Shown piece by piece: positions 34,007 through 42,226 of a DNA stretch of 50,531 nt. A program made the translations under genes and the position numbers. Location: the IMG/VR virus record IMGVR_UViG_3300026519_000016, positions 1 to 50,531 of that record; one strand, 5' to 3'. Numbering within the stretch: position 1 is the stretch's first letter; each line of letters starts with the position of its first letter. The stretch is from a virus. The notes under the pieces are model-generated. The model was not told the origin of the DNA. It made no database searches and was given only the letters and a program-made list of their open reading frames with translations.

Positions 34007-35644
34007 TTAAGCTGTCCAGTGCCAAACACCATTACCACAATCCCAAATTCGATTGTAGTCATTATCAATCATATTTTCCCATGCTGTTAATGCTGGATTA
34101 AAATGTTTAAGTTCTTTATTTAATTTATGTTTTTGAAATTTAATTCTTGAATATAATCGCAATGTATTATTGTTATGAAAATAATAACAATTAGGTTCTG
34201 AATTATGGGAAAATACAAACCCCAATGTTTTGTATAGTTTTCCTGTGGAAAATCGTAAATCACAATATGACACAATAGACAAAGGTGAATGTTGTTGAAT
34301 AAAATATTTTAAAAGCTTACCGGCACCTCCAATAACATTAACATTTTGTATTGTGGAAAAACGAATTAATTCGTATTGCGATTTTTTAGAAAATCGGGAA
34401 GTACCAAATGTCATAACCGCCACCAGCGTGCCGTTATATTTCAAACCATAATTTATTTTTGCATTAACATTACCCTGTATGTGTGTATCATTTAAAAAAA
34501 CAGCACTTTCATGCGATGTAATTGTGACTACTTTGCACTTACGTGCATATATTCGTTCATTTTTACCCAAAATACTTGATAATCTTGATTTTATTATATC
34601 GGTTTTTTGTATCCACTCCGATTCAAAAATATGAATCAGTTGAATATTTTTATCGGCACAATGTATTGTTTTAGTAAGATGATATTTTTTATCTTTTCCT
34701 AATAATTCCGAATGCCAATAATTACCATTGAATTCAATTGCAATATTATATTCCGGTAAATATATATCAAGCTCATATGGCGATATAATATCACGTGTAT
34801 TTGTAATACATTTAATATTAAGTGATTTAATAAAATCAATAAGTTCTCGTTCGCCCATAGAATGATGAAAATTTTTAATTATGATATTATTTTTATGATA
34901 ATATCGACATAATGCTGATAATGTTATATTTAAGTTATCAGCAATTTTAGATAATGTGTGTTGCTTTACATGGTGTTCATTAATAAGCCATGTTTTATCG
35001 TTTAATTTATCATAGGTATCAGCCGACATATTGCGATGTGAAATATGATCAATCCCATATTTCCTAAGATATGTGTTCTTGGCTCGTTCTTTGCATATTG
35101 TAGATTGTGCTGCATGTTCAACACCAAATCGTTCCAAAGTTGTTTGCTTCCTGTTCACAATGAACCGTTCAACTTTTGCTGGATTATCTACCCCATAGCG
35201 GTCAATACATGTCGCGTTGCGTTTTTGTTTTATTTCATCGGTTGCCATTGCCGATTTATGGCCATATTTTTTCAAATTAGTTTTTTGTATTTTGCTTACA
35301 ATATCGGCGAGGCCATGGCCATATTTTTTATGCATAGTTGCTATACGGTTTTTATGGAATTCAGGATCATTACTTAAACAAGCGTGTGAGCAATATGATC
35401 TATATTTTTGATCGCTGGACCGCGCGGCGATATCCCATTTTACCGGGTTATCGCACATTTTGCATGTAATTACATATTGCACCTCATTCATAATATGCCA
35501 AAGTCGTGCTTTGAGCGGCGTGTCTTTAGGTAAAAAATTGGTTTGTTCTACCACTTCATTGTATTCATCTCTCTTATAACGCTTAAAAGACATTAATTTT
35601 GTTGGATTGTTGAATAAATAACTAGCGGTATCTTGGTTCATCAT
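34007..35644 (-). CDS. Homing endonuclease, EDxHD/Vsr-like type, with shared C-terminal domain
   Basis: This is about 545 residues. Domains in order: an N-terminal zinc-finger-like part (CKMC...CSHAC); four to five KKYG/RYGV repeats of about 23-30 residues; a helix-turn-helix-like segment (LSKIADNLNITLSALCRYY); a Vsr-like PD-(D/E)xK nuclease (YELDIYLPEYNIAIEFNGNY, WHSE, LIHIFESEW) near 285-340; and a C-terminal domain (VAVMTFG...YELIRF...GGAGKLLKYF) found in all four large endonucleases here. The active-site D, E and H appear kept. GGAA supports a start at 35644 or 35641. It opposes its neighbours, between the tape-measure-like gene and portal. Confidence 0.85.
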   Translation of the reverse strand: MMNQDTASYLFNNPTKLMSFKRYKRDEYNEVVEQTNFLPKDTPLKARLWHIMNEVQYVITCKMCDNPVKWDIAARSSDQKYRSYCSHACLSNDPEFHKNRIATMHKKYGHGLADIVSKIQKTNLKKYGHKSAMATDEIKQKRNATCIDRYGVDNPAKVERFIVNRKQTTLERFGVEHAAQSTICKERAKNTYLRKYGIDHISHRNMSADTYDKLNDKTWLINEHHVKQHTLSKIADNLNITLSALCRYYHKNNIIIKNFHHSMGERELIDFIKSLNIKCITNTRDIISPYELDIYLPEYNIAIEFNGNYWHSELLGKDKKYHLTKTIHCADKNIQLIHIFESEWIQKTDIIKSRLSSILGKNERIYARKCKVVTITSHESAVFLNDTHIQGNVNAKINYGLKYNGTLVAVMTFGTSRFSKKSQYELIRFSTIQNVNVIGGAGKLLKYFIQQHSPLSIVSYCDLRFSTGKLYKTLGFVFSHNSEPNCYYFHNNNTLRLYSRIKFQKHKLNKELKHFNPALTAWENMIDNDYNRIWDCGNGVWHWTA

Positions 35645-35654
35645 TTTTCCGTTG

Positions 35655-35662
35655 TATAAATA
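35655..35662 (+). promoter_or_regulatory. T4-type late promoter TATAAATA before portal
   Basis: An exact TATAAATA lies 43 nt before the portal ATG and just upstream of the start of the opposing endonuclease gene. Confidence 0.75.
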
Positions 35663-35705
35663 GCTGTATATATTTATTAAGTTCAATAACATAAAGGTTT
35701 ATAAC

Positions 35706-37328
35706 ATGGCAGCAAAATGGAGCGGATATTTTAAAGTAGTAACACCTCGACCATCAGCCACAAAAATGACGGATAGTCAAGAAATGGCTGATTCCGGTGC
35801 ATATAATAATTATACATGGTATCAGCGGCTTGTTCAAGGAGCGGCTTCGAGAATGACACGATATCGTGAATACGATTTAATGGATAATGATATAGAAGTA
35901 GCTCGTGCATTAGACACCATTGCTGAAGAAATGACTGGTAATAATCCTAAAACAAAAGAACCATTAGTCCTTGATATAGTTAGTGATGATGAAGATAATG
36001 TGGACTCTGTTGCCGTATTGACATTACGTGCAGCGTTGCGTAGATGGGGTCAAATATACGATTTGCAAAATCGCCTATATTCAATATCACGTTTGGTTGT
36101 TAAATATGGTGATGTGTTCTTTAGAAAGGGCGAAAAACCAGGTGATAGTTGGACGTTTATCCATCCAAAAAATGTAATTGCTGCCGTAGTAGATGAATAT
36201 GATGTTACTAAAGTATTAGCATGGCAAATAAAAGAAGATACTAAAAAACCAAAGTCAGGTGGGTACGGAATGCCCATTGGTGGAAAAAAAGACACGCAAT
36301 TGGAATCAGAAATTGTTCCAGTAGATGAACTTATTAGATTTTCATTGAATGATGATATGGCGGATACCCAACCGTTTGGTGAATCAGTACTGCGCCCTGT
36401 ATATCGTTCACATAAGCAAAAAGAATTATTAGAAGATGCCATTATCATTTATCGTGTCCAACGCGCACCAGAACGTAGAGTATTTTATATAGATGTCGGT
36501 AAAATGCCACCTGCAAGGGTAAAGCAACATCTTGAAGGTATAAAGAATGAAATAAAGCAAAAAAAGATTCCTTCGATAAATGGTGGGCAACAAGAGGTTG
36601 ATTCTGTTTATAATCCACATTCGATGAATGAAGATTTTTTCTTTGCTGCGCGTGCCGATGGTAAAGGCTCGAGAGTAGAAACATTACCGGGTGGTCAAGG
36701 TTTGGGTGAACTGGCCGATCTTGAATATTTCCAACGTAAAGTATGGCGTGGTCTTAAGATACCGGCATCCTATATGCTTGATCAAGCAGAAGGTGGTCAA
36801 ACGTGGTCGGATGGTAAGATTGGTGTTGCTTATGTTGAAGAGTTACGTTTTTCCTTGTACATAGAACGACTTCAAGGAAATATCGAAAGAACATTAGATA
36901 AAGAATTTAAACTGTTTCTGAAGCAGTCGGCGATTTCAATTGATCCTACTATGTATCGTGTAATGTTACCAGAACCTTCCAACTTCGGTAAATATAAGCA
37001 ACTTGAATTGGATAGTCAATTACTTGGTTCATATACTACCGCCGATGGTATTGATTATATGTCAAAGAGATTTGTAATGAAGCGCTATTTGCAAATGACA
37101 CCAGAAGAAATAGTTACAAATGAGCGCCTCAAGCGTGAAGAACTTGGTCTTGATCCTAATAGCACGGATACTAAAGATCTTGTTCAAATATATGGTTCAT
37201 CAGATAATAATACAATGGATGACATCGGCGCTGCCGGTTTCGGTGATTTTGGTGGTGCCGAATTGGGAATTACACCCGCTCAGGGAAGTGCCCCCGCCAC
37301 TACAACCACAGAACCACCAACTAAATAA
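35706..37328 (+). CDS. 20: Portal vertex protein gp20
   Basis: This 540-residue portal (T4 gp20 has 524) forms the dodecameric ring for DNA entry and starts prohead assembly. The blocks NDIEVARALDTIAEEMTGNN, VKYGDVFF, DMADTQPFGESVLRPVYR, RAPERRVFYIDVGKMPP and LPGGQGLGELADLEYF are classic gp20 features. The C-terminal tail is Gly/Ala/Thr-rich and probably disordered. AAAGG precedes the ATG, with a late promoter upstream. The small core-protein genes follow, as in T4. Confidence 0.96.
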   Translation: MAAKWSGYFKVVTPRPSATKMTDSQEMADSGAYNNYTWYQRLVQGAASRMTRYREYDLMDNDIEVARALDTIAEEMTGNNPKTKEPLVLDIVSDDEDNVDSVAVLTLRAALRRWGQIYDLQNRLYSISRLVVKYGDVFFRKGEKPGDSWTFIHPKNVIAAVVDEYDVTKVLAWQIKEDTKKPKSGGYGMPIGGKKDTQLESEIVPVDELIRFSLNDDMADTQPFGESVLRPVYRSHKQKELLEDAIIIYRVQRAPERRVFYIDVGKMPPARVKQHLEGIKNEIKQKKIPSINGGQQEVDSVYNPHSMNEDFFFAARADGKGSRVETLPGGQGLGELADLEYFQRKVWRGLKIPASYMLDQAEGGQTWSDGKIGVAYVEELRFSLYIERLQGNIERTLDKEFKLFLKQSAISIDPTMYRVMLPEPSNFGKYKQLELDSQLLGSYTTADGIDYMSKRFVMKRYLQMTPEEIVTNERLKREELGLDPNSTDTKDLVQIYGSSDNNTMDDIGAAGFGDFGGAELGITPAQGSAPATTTTEPPTK

Positions 37329-37350
37329 ACGAATCATGAGTGAAAAAAAT

Positions 37351-37376
37351 TATAAATAATAATAAATGTATAAATA
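37351..37376 (+). promoter_or_regulatory. Tandem late promoters TATAAATA x2
   Basis: Two exact TATAAATA octamers lie at 37351-37358 and 37369-37376, 18 bp apart. They precede the core-protein gene at 37397; the nearer one leaves 20 nt to the ATG, including AGGAG. Confidence 0.7.
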
Positions 37377-37396
37377 AATGATAGGAGAATATTACC

Positions 37397-37570
37397 ATGG
37401 AACACAGTGAAGCATTAGGTAAGGTACTTGATAACATTATCAACGATAAGGGTGATCAGGCTGAAGTTTGTTTTCACGATTACTTGCAAAATAAATTAGA
37501 AGTTGAGATTCATGGTAATATCAACATAACTGATGACAATACCGCACAAACACATGATGGGGATGAATAA
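37397..37570 (+). CDS. Small prohead core protein (gp67-like position)
   Basis: This 57-residue acidic protein starts at ATG 37397 with AGGAG 8 nt upstream. It lies directly after portal, where T4 has gene 67 (prohead core). Its centre AEVCFHDYLQNKLEVE closely resembles AEEHLHDYLQIKTQEL in the next gene, so the two look like paralogues. The assignment to gene 67 rests on position, size and charge; no sequence identity with T4 gp67 is claimed. Confidence 0.65.
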   Translation: MEHSEALGKVLDNIINDKGDQAEVCFHDYLQNKLEVEIHGNINITDDNTAQTHDGDE

Positions 37571-37571
37571 A

Positions 37572-38144
37572 ATGGCAACTGGCGATAAAAACAAACTGAC
37601 ATCGACTGAAATTAAACATCAATCGATATACAACATGCTGGAATCTATGATTTCGGGGGACAGCAAAAATGCGGAAGAACATTTGCATGATTATCTTCAG
37701 ATAAAAACACAGGAACTAATTCTTGGCGAAAATCATCATGATGATGATGATGTGTGCGATAAGTGCGAATGCGATCCGTGTGAATGCGATGACGACAAGA
37801 AAGACGACAAGAAAGACGACAAGAAAGACGACAAGAAAGACGACAAGAAATATAATTTCGACAAGAAAAAAGATAAAGTAGATGAAAGCACATTAGCTAA
37901 AGCATTTGCTAATTCTGGTGTCGTTATGGATGACAAGGTTAAAGGTAAAATAAAATTCGATAATGGTGGCAAAAAGACCCTGAAAAAACATGGCAATGCA
38001 CCCAAGGAACTCGATGATGATGTAGTTGACAAAACCAAATTCAAAGCCGGCGGTAAACAACCTGCTAAAACTTTGGGAAAAACACCTAAACCAGAAAAGT
38101 TCAATGATGGACGTGATCGTGATTTAGGAACAACCAACAGCTAA
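37572..38144 (+). CDS. Prohead core protein (gp68-like position) with Cys cluster and DDKK repeats
   Basis: This is 190 residues from ATG 37572, one base after the previous stop. The N-terminal 55 residues are helical and share HDYLQ with the preceding protein. A cysteine cluster CDKCECDPCEC (a possible metal site) follows, then five DDKK repeats and a basic C-terminal half (KGKIKFDNGGKKTLKKHG). In T4, genes 67 and 68 of the core lie here between 20 and 21. A terminator follows and separates it from the protease gene. The Cys cluster is unusual for a core protein. Confidence 0.6.
   Translation: MATGDKNKLTSTEIKHQSIYNMLESMISGDSKNAEEHLHDYLQIKTQELILGENHHDDDDVCDKCECDPCECDDDKKDDKKDDKKDDKKDDKKYNFDKKKDKVDESTLAKAFANSGVVMDDKVKGKIKFDNGGKKTLKKHGNAPKELDDDVVDKTKFKAGGKQPAKTLGKTPKPEKFNDGRDRDLGTTNS
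37791..37850 (+). repeat. 12-bp in-frame tandem repeat, 5 copies
   Basis: GACGACAAGAAA occurs five times without change and encodes (DDKK)5 in the core-protein gene. Perfect identity points to recent expansion by slippage. Confidence 0.95.
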
Positions 38145-38162
38145 TCGCTACATGAATGAAAT

Positions 38163-38193
38163 GGAAAGTACAATGATGTACTTTCCATATTTT
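38163..38193 (+). terminator. Rho-independent terminator before gene 21
   Basis: GGAAAGTAC (38163-38171) pairs with GTACTTTCC (38178-38186) around AATGAT and is followed by ATATTTT. It lies between the core-protein gene and the protease gene. Confidence 0.75.
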
Positions 38194-38209
38194 TATAAAT
38201 GGAATTATT

Positions 38210-38845
38210 ATGTCACAACAAATATTGATTGAAGAGTTATCGCCATCAGAATGTGGGATAATTCGTGAGTCATCCGCCGATGGGAAAAATACTTGGCTGA
38301 ATGGTATATTCATGCAAGGTGGTGTAAAGAATAGGAATGGTAGGCTTTATCCTATTAATGAAATTCAAATAGCGGTCGATACCGCGAATCAAAGAATCAA
38401 AGAATCAAATGGTATTTTCGGCGAACTTGATCATCCGCAGACATTAAGTATTAATCTTGATCGAATTTCACATGTTATAACGGAATTACGGATTGAAGGT
38501 CAAAATGCAATAGGTAAAGCTAAGCTGTTAAAAACACCTATGGGAAACATAGCAAAAGAACTAGCGGAAAGCGGCGTGAGTCTTGGTGTATCATCACGCG
38601 GTGCCGGGCAAGTAAATGAAGACGGTGGTGTACAAGGCTTCAGCTTTGTGACCGTCGATATTGTAGCTACGCCGTCCGCGCCCAATGCATATCCAAATAC
38701 TGTTGTTGAATCGTTGGAAATGGCAAAGAACGGTAGACAAATTATATCACTTGCCGAAGCATTGAAAGAAGACCCTGCCGCACAAAAATATCTTAAGACT
38801 GAAATAACGAAATGGATCAATACTGGACTGTTTGCTAAAAAATAG
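38210..38845 (+). CDS. 21: Prohead maturation protease gp21
   Basis: This 211-residue serine protease (T4 gp21 has 212) cleaves scaffold, core and capsid proteins during head maturation. The herpesvirus-assemblin-like catalytic residues are visible: H75 in GELDHPQ and the serine pair S128/S129 in GVSLGVSSRGAG. VKNRNGRLYP near 40 and VDIVATPSAPNAY are also family blocks. It lies between the core proteins and, after an endonuclease insertion, gp22. GGAAT is the only weak ribosome site, so translation may begin on a message reading through the preceding hairpin. Confidence 0.94.
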   Translation: MSQQILIEELSPSECGIIRESSADGKNTWLNGIFMQGGVKNRNGRLYPINEIQIAVDTANQRIKESNGIFGELDHPQTLSINLDRISHVITELRIEGQNAIGKAKLLKTPMGNIAKELAESGVSLGVSSRGAGQVNEDGGVQGFSFVTVDIVATPSAPNAYPNTVVESLEMAKNGRQIISLAEALKEDPAAQKYLKTEITKWINTGLFAKK

Positions 38846-38994
38846 GTTACTAGCTGTTGCATTAAGTGTAACAAAACTTGACAACTGCAACAAGTCATGT
38901 TACATTTGATAGTTGAAGAGTGTATTTGTATGCGCAAGTAAATATTATGACTTGCAACAAAAAACATTACGGAAACGTGCGAAGTTAAGTAATT

Positions 38995-40821
38995 ATGTCT
39001 AATTCTATTTTTTCAAAAGATATTTTATCACTGGTAGCTGAATATACTACCAAAATTCCACGAAAACATAATATTCAAAAAAAATACCCGGATCGTTATA
39101 AACAGTTGCTTATCGAAACAAGCTTTCTTCCAGACGATGTGCCAATATCGCAACGTTTTTGGCACATAACCCATAATAATAATTCAATCCCATTGTGCGA
39201 ACACTGTGGTCAACACACGGTAGGGTGGCATAATAGTAAAGCATATGTAGACTATTGTTCTAGTCTATGTGCGTCCCGATCTACAAAAACAATGGAGAAG
39301 AAAAAAAAGACATGTTTATCTAAATATGGGACAACATCATATTCTAAAACAGAGCACTTCAAAGAAATGTTTAAGACCGATGAATATTTACAAAAACGTA
39401 ATTCGCCCGTTGTACGTGAAAAAATCAAACAAACAAATTTAAAACGCTATGGTGTAGAAAATGTATTTCAGTCGCCAGGTGTACGTGAAAAAATCAAACA
39501 AACGAATTTAAAACGCTATGGTGTAGAAAATGCGGGTGGAATAACAGAAACACAAATAAAAATAAAAAAAACAATTAAAGAAAAATATGGAGTTGACCAC
39601 TATAACGAAACCGAAGAATTCAAACGAAAAATGAAAGCGTTCCATAATAATGATGCGTTAATGAAAAAAACACAAGATACGCATAAAGCAACAATGCAAC
39701 TGAAATATGGTGTGGATTATACATTCGAGTTGGATACGGTCAAAGCTAAAATTAAAGAAACATATGATGCTAAATATAATGGCAAGCATCCAGCACAAAT
39801 GCATATTTCAGAACAGTCATTGAGTAAATTAAATGATAGTAACTGGTTACGTGAACAACACCATAACCAGCTTAGAACAGCGAGTAGTATTGCGGATGAA
39901 TTATCGGTATGCGTATCCACAGTAATTGACTATTTACGGAAACATTCAATTGAAGTAAAACGTTTTATGTTTTCAACCGGTGAACGTGAAATAACTACGT
40001 TTCTTGACACACTTGGCGTTCAATATATTGTAAATTCTTCGGAAATCATATCACCATTTGAGTTAGATATATATCTACCTGAACATAACCTTGCAATTGA
40101 ATACAATGGGTTATATTGGCATTCCGATGCTGCGGGAAAGCGTTCGGATTATCATTTGGCGAAAACAGAATGTTGCGAAAGAAAGGGAATTCGGTTAATT
40201 CATATTTTTGAAGATGAATGGGTGGAACAAAAACAGAAATGCAAGGATACGATATTACATATATTGGGATTAAGCGAACGTGGAACATATGCAAGAAACA
40301 CCAATATTGTTGAAATTCCTTGGAAAGTAGCAAAAGAGTTTTTGGATAAATATCATTTATTAAACGCAGGAGTTGCTGGTAGTTTTAGAATAGGTGCGTA
40401 TGATAAAAATAATAAATTAATAGGCGTAATGGTTTTTGGACAATCGAATAATGAAGGTGGTGATGATACGATTGAATTAAAACGGTTTGTTACCGATAAG
40501 AAAAATAATCCAGGGTTAGGTTCAAAAATGTTTAAATACGCGATACGGCGTAAGGAATATACCGAAGTGATCGCATTTGTTGATCGTAGATGGTTTACCG
40601 GGTTAGTAAAAGATTATATTGGTTTTGAAAAAATAAGCGTTACTGATCCCGCGCTTTGGTTTACGGACGGCGAAAATAGGTTTCATAGACGATTTAAAAC
40701 AAAAACACAATTAATAAAAGATGGATATGATGTAAATAAACCTAAGCATGTGATTCTTCGTGAACTAGGATACTACAGAATATGGGATAGTGGCAAAGTT
40801 AAACTAAAATGGTCAATTTGA
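38995..40821 (+). CDS. Homing endonuclease, EDxHD/Vsr-like type, inserted between genes 21 and 22
   Basis: This 608-residue protein has the same plan as the gene at 34007. A zinc-finger-like start (CEHC...CSSLC) is followed by six or so KRYGV/KYG repeats (about 105-270) and an HTH-like SSIADELSVCVSTVIDYL. The Vsr-like nuclease spans FELDIYLPEHNLAIEYNGLY, WHSD and LIHIFEDEW (about 354-408), with the likely catalytic residues kept. A C-terminal GNAT-like domain (PGLGSKMFKYA...VIAFVDRRWF) completes it. One repeat pair is a 69-bp DNA duplication. It separates protease from scaffold, which are adjacent in T4. Confidence 0.88.
   Translation: MSNSIFSKDILSLVAEYTTKIPRKHNIQKKYPDRYKQLLIETSFLPDDVPISQRFWHITHNNNSIPLCEHCGQHTVGWHNSKAYVDYCSSLCASRSTKTMEKKKKTCLSKYGTTSYSKTEHFKEMFKTDEYLQKRNSPVVREKIKQTNLKRYGVENVFQSPGVREKIKQTNLKRYGVENAGGITETQIKIKKTIKEKYGVDHYNETEEFKRKMKAFHNNDALMKKTQDTHKATMQLKYGVDYTFELDTVKAKIKETYDAKYNGKHPAQMHISEQSLSKLNDSNWLREQHHNQLRTASSIADELSVCVSTVIDYLRKHSIEVKRFMFSTGEREITTFLDTLGVQYIVNSSEIISPFELDIYLPEHNLAIEYNGLYWHSDAAGKRSDYHLAKTECCERKGIRLIHIFEDEWVEQKQKCKDTILHILGLSERGTYARNTNIVEIPWKVAKEFLDKYHLLNAGVAGSFRIGAYDKNNKLIGVMVFGQSNNEGGDDTIELKRFVTDKKNNPGLGSKMFKYAIRRKEYTEVIAFVDRRWFTGLVKDYIGFEKISVTDPALWFTDGENRFHRRFKTKTQLIKDGYDVNKPKHVILRELGYYRIWDSGKVKLKWSI
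39412..39532 (+). repeat. 69-bp-period duplication inside the endonuclease repeat region
   Basis: The 52-nt segments at 39412-39463 and 39481-39532 differ by one base (CAA/CGA). They encode two copies of VREKIKQTNLKRYGVEN. The identity indicates a recent tandem duplication of one DNA-binding repeat. Confidence 0.9.
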
Positions 40822-40907
40822 AACGACCACCGGTTGATCCAAATTTAAAAATAATTCTTCAATATCGTTGTTCTTCATGAATATTAGTATTACATCTCTT
40901 AATTATT

Positions 40908-40951
40908 TTGAAGCAACCACCACCAAATCAGCAAGCTGAATTTCGCTTCAA
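40908..40951. mobile_element. IS200/IS605 right-end scar
   Basis: TTGAAGC-A-ACCACCACCAAATCAGC is a right end in minus orientation. It is followed by AAGCTGAATTTCGCTTCAA, a right-end-like tail in plus orientation. The hairpin is broken, so this is probably the product of a nested or imprecise event. Confidence 0.55.
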
Positions 40952-41081
40952 TTGCGTCGGATGCCAGTCCACGTCGTTGGCAACCCTTTGTATATGATAC
41001 TTGAATATTAGAAGCATATTCCTTCAGAACTATCAAGTCAAATATATTACAAAAATATCAAAATACCGCACACTACTTTTT

Positions 41082-41190
41082 ATTCGTAAGTTATTGAAAT
41101 ACTTGCTTATTTTTGTACGTCTTCATTATCATATATATTTTAATGCATGGACTATAAATAATAGTAATACAAAATTCGTAAGTTATTGAA
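41082..41190 (+). repeat. 17-bp direct repeat flanking the gene 22 late promoter
   Basis: ATTCGTAAGTTATTGAA occurs at 41082-41098 and 41174-41190, 92 bp apart, with TATAAATA at 41153 between them. It may be a regulatory pair or the footprint of an insertion or duplication. Confidence 0.8.
41153..41160 (+). promoter_or_regulatory. T4-type late promoter TATAAATA before gene 22
   Basis: An exact TATAAATA lies 64 nt before the scaffold ATG. The intervening leader contains the second 17-bp repeat and GGGAG. Confidence 0.7.
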
Positions 41191-41224
41191 CCGTTAATAT
41201 ATTTTTACCTTTGGGAGAGTACAA

Positions 41225-42193
41225 ATGGATGAGTTATTGCAGAAATTGTTGGAAGCCGATGTGCTTTCTGAAGAAACTAAAACAGAATTAGAAAGTGCTT
41301 TTAAAATTAAAATGGATGAAGCATTGGATACGGCTAAGGCAGAAGCAACCGCTGATGTTCGTGCCGATTTAACCGAGCAGTGGGTTGGCGAACGCGATCA
41401 GTTGATTGAAGCTGTTGATGCTAAAGTTACTGAATTTTTATCAAAAGAAGTTGATGAATTGAAAGAAGATATTGAACGTTTCCGTGATTTGGAAGCTGAA
41501 TATGCGGAGAAGTTGATTGAAGCTAAAGCCGCAATGTCGGATGAATTGAAAGATGATTTGCTCGAACTGGTAGAAAAAGTAGATGCATTTTTGGAAATTC
41601 GTCTGGGTGCTGAAATTGATGAATTGCGCGAAGATTTGAACAACGTTCGTAAGAATGATTTTGGTCGTCGGGTATTTGAAGCCTTTGCCGATGAATTCAC
41701 CGTTAATTATGCGGATAAGGATTCCGCTGAAAATACATTGCGTGAAACCACAGAACGTCTGAATGACGTACAAGCCGCGCTGGAAGAGTCCGAAAACCAA
41801 CGTAAAGCGGTTGAACGTAAAATAACAATGGAAAGCGTGTTATCACCACTTGCTGGTCGTAAACGTGAAGTAATGGAAGCTATTTTAAGAAATGTTGAAA
41901 CGGAAAGTCTTGTAGAAGGTTATAAGACATTTATTGGTCGTGTACTCCGTGAAACTGATGACTCAGAGAAGGAAAATACAGTACTTGCTGAGAAGAAAGA
42001 AGAAAAATGCGACGATGATGTTGATGATAAAAAATCCGAAAAAGATAAAAAGAAGGATAAAAAGGATAAAAAAATCGTTGAAGGTAAAGTCGTATCAGGC
42101 GATGTTGATGAAGTGATCATGGAAACAGAAGAAGTAGATGAAGCTAAAAACGCTTCTCTGGCCTATGTTCGCAAAATGGCAGGTATTGTATAA
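41225..42193 (+). CDS. 22: Prohead scaffold (core) protein gp22
   Basis: This 322-residue acidic, almost wholly helical protein is expected to build the internal scaffold that gp21 later degrades. It starts MDELLQKLLEADVLSEETK. Its long heptad-rich stretch runs to about residue 200, and the ITMESVLSPLAGRKREVMEA segment is typical of gp22. Unusual here is a Lys/Asp-rich insertion with a cysteine (KKEEKCDDDVDDKKSEKDKK) at about 260-285, like the repeats in the core protein at 37572. GGGAG precedes the ATG. Gene 23 follows after 33 bp. Confidence 0.9.
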   Translation: MDELLQKLLEADVLSEETKTELESAFKIKMDEALDTAKAEATADVRADLTEQWVGERDQLIEAVDAKVTEFLSKEVDELKEDIERFRDLEAEYAEKLIEAKAAMSDELKDDLLELVEKVDAFLEIRLGAEIDELREDLNNVRKNDFGRRVFEAFADEFTVNYADKDSAENTLRETTERLNDVQAALEESENQRKAVERKITMESVLSPLAGRKREVMEAILRNVETESLVEGYKTFIGRVLRETDDSEKENTVLAEKKEEKCDDDVDDKKSEKDKKKDKKDKKIVEGKVVSGDVDEVIMETEEVDEAKNASLAYVRKMAGIV

Positions 42194-42226
42194 AACAACA
42201 AAAATTAAAATTAAAGGGAGTTTGAA

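Larger units (their letters stand above)
40822..41224 (+). other. Intergenic region between endonuclease gene and gene 22
   Basis: These 403 bp hold an IS end scar (40908-40951), a pair of 17-bp direct repeats (41082-41190) and a late promoter (41153). The remainder, including GC-richer 40952-40985, matches no gene I recognise. Confidence 0.6.

Noticed and set aside
37645-38137. Long minus-strand frames rich in Ser/Leu opposite the core-protein gene
   Set aside because: They are antisense of the DDKK repeats and Lys-rich region; the plus-strand gene has correct spacing, ribosome site and synteny.
38194-38201. TATAAATG before gene 21 as a late promoter
   Set aside because: Only 8 nt separate it from the ATG, so the transcript would start at or after the ribosome site; it also overlaps the tail of the terminator at 38163.
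40952-41000. Possible tnpB fragment after the right-end scar
   Set aside because: Translation on either strand gave no convincing TnpB motif, so it is left as unassigned.
41001-41189. Short plus-strand frame in the gene 22 leader
   Set aside because: It overlaps the late promoter and the 17-bp repeats, lacks a ribosome site and has a composition typical of AT-rich noncoding DNA.
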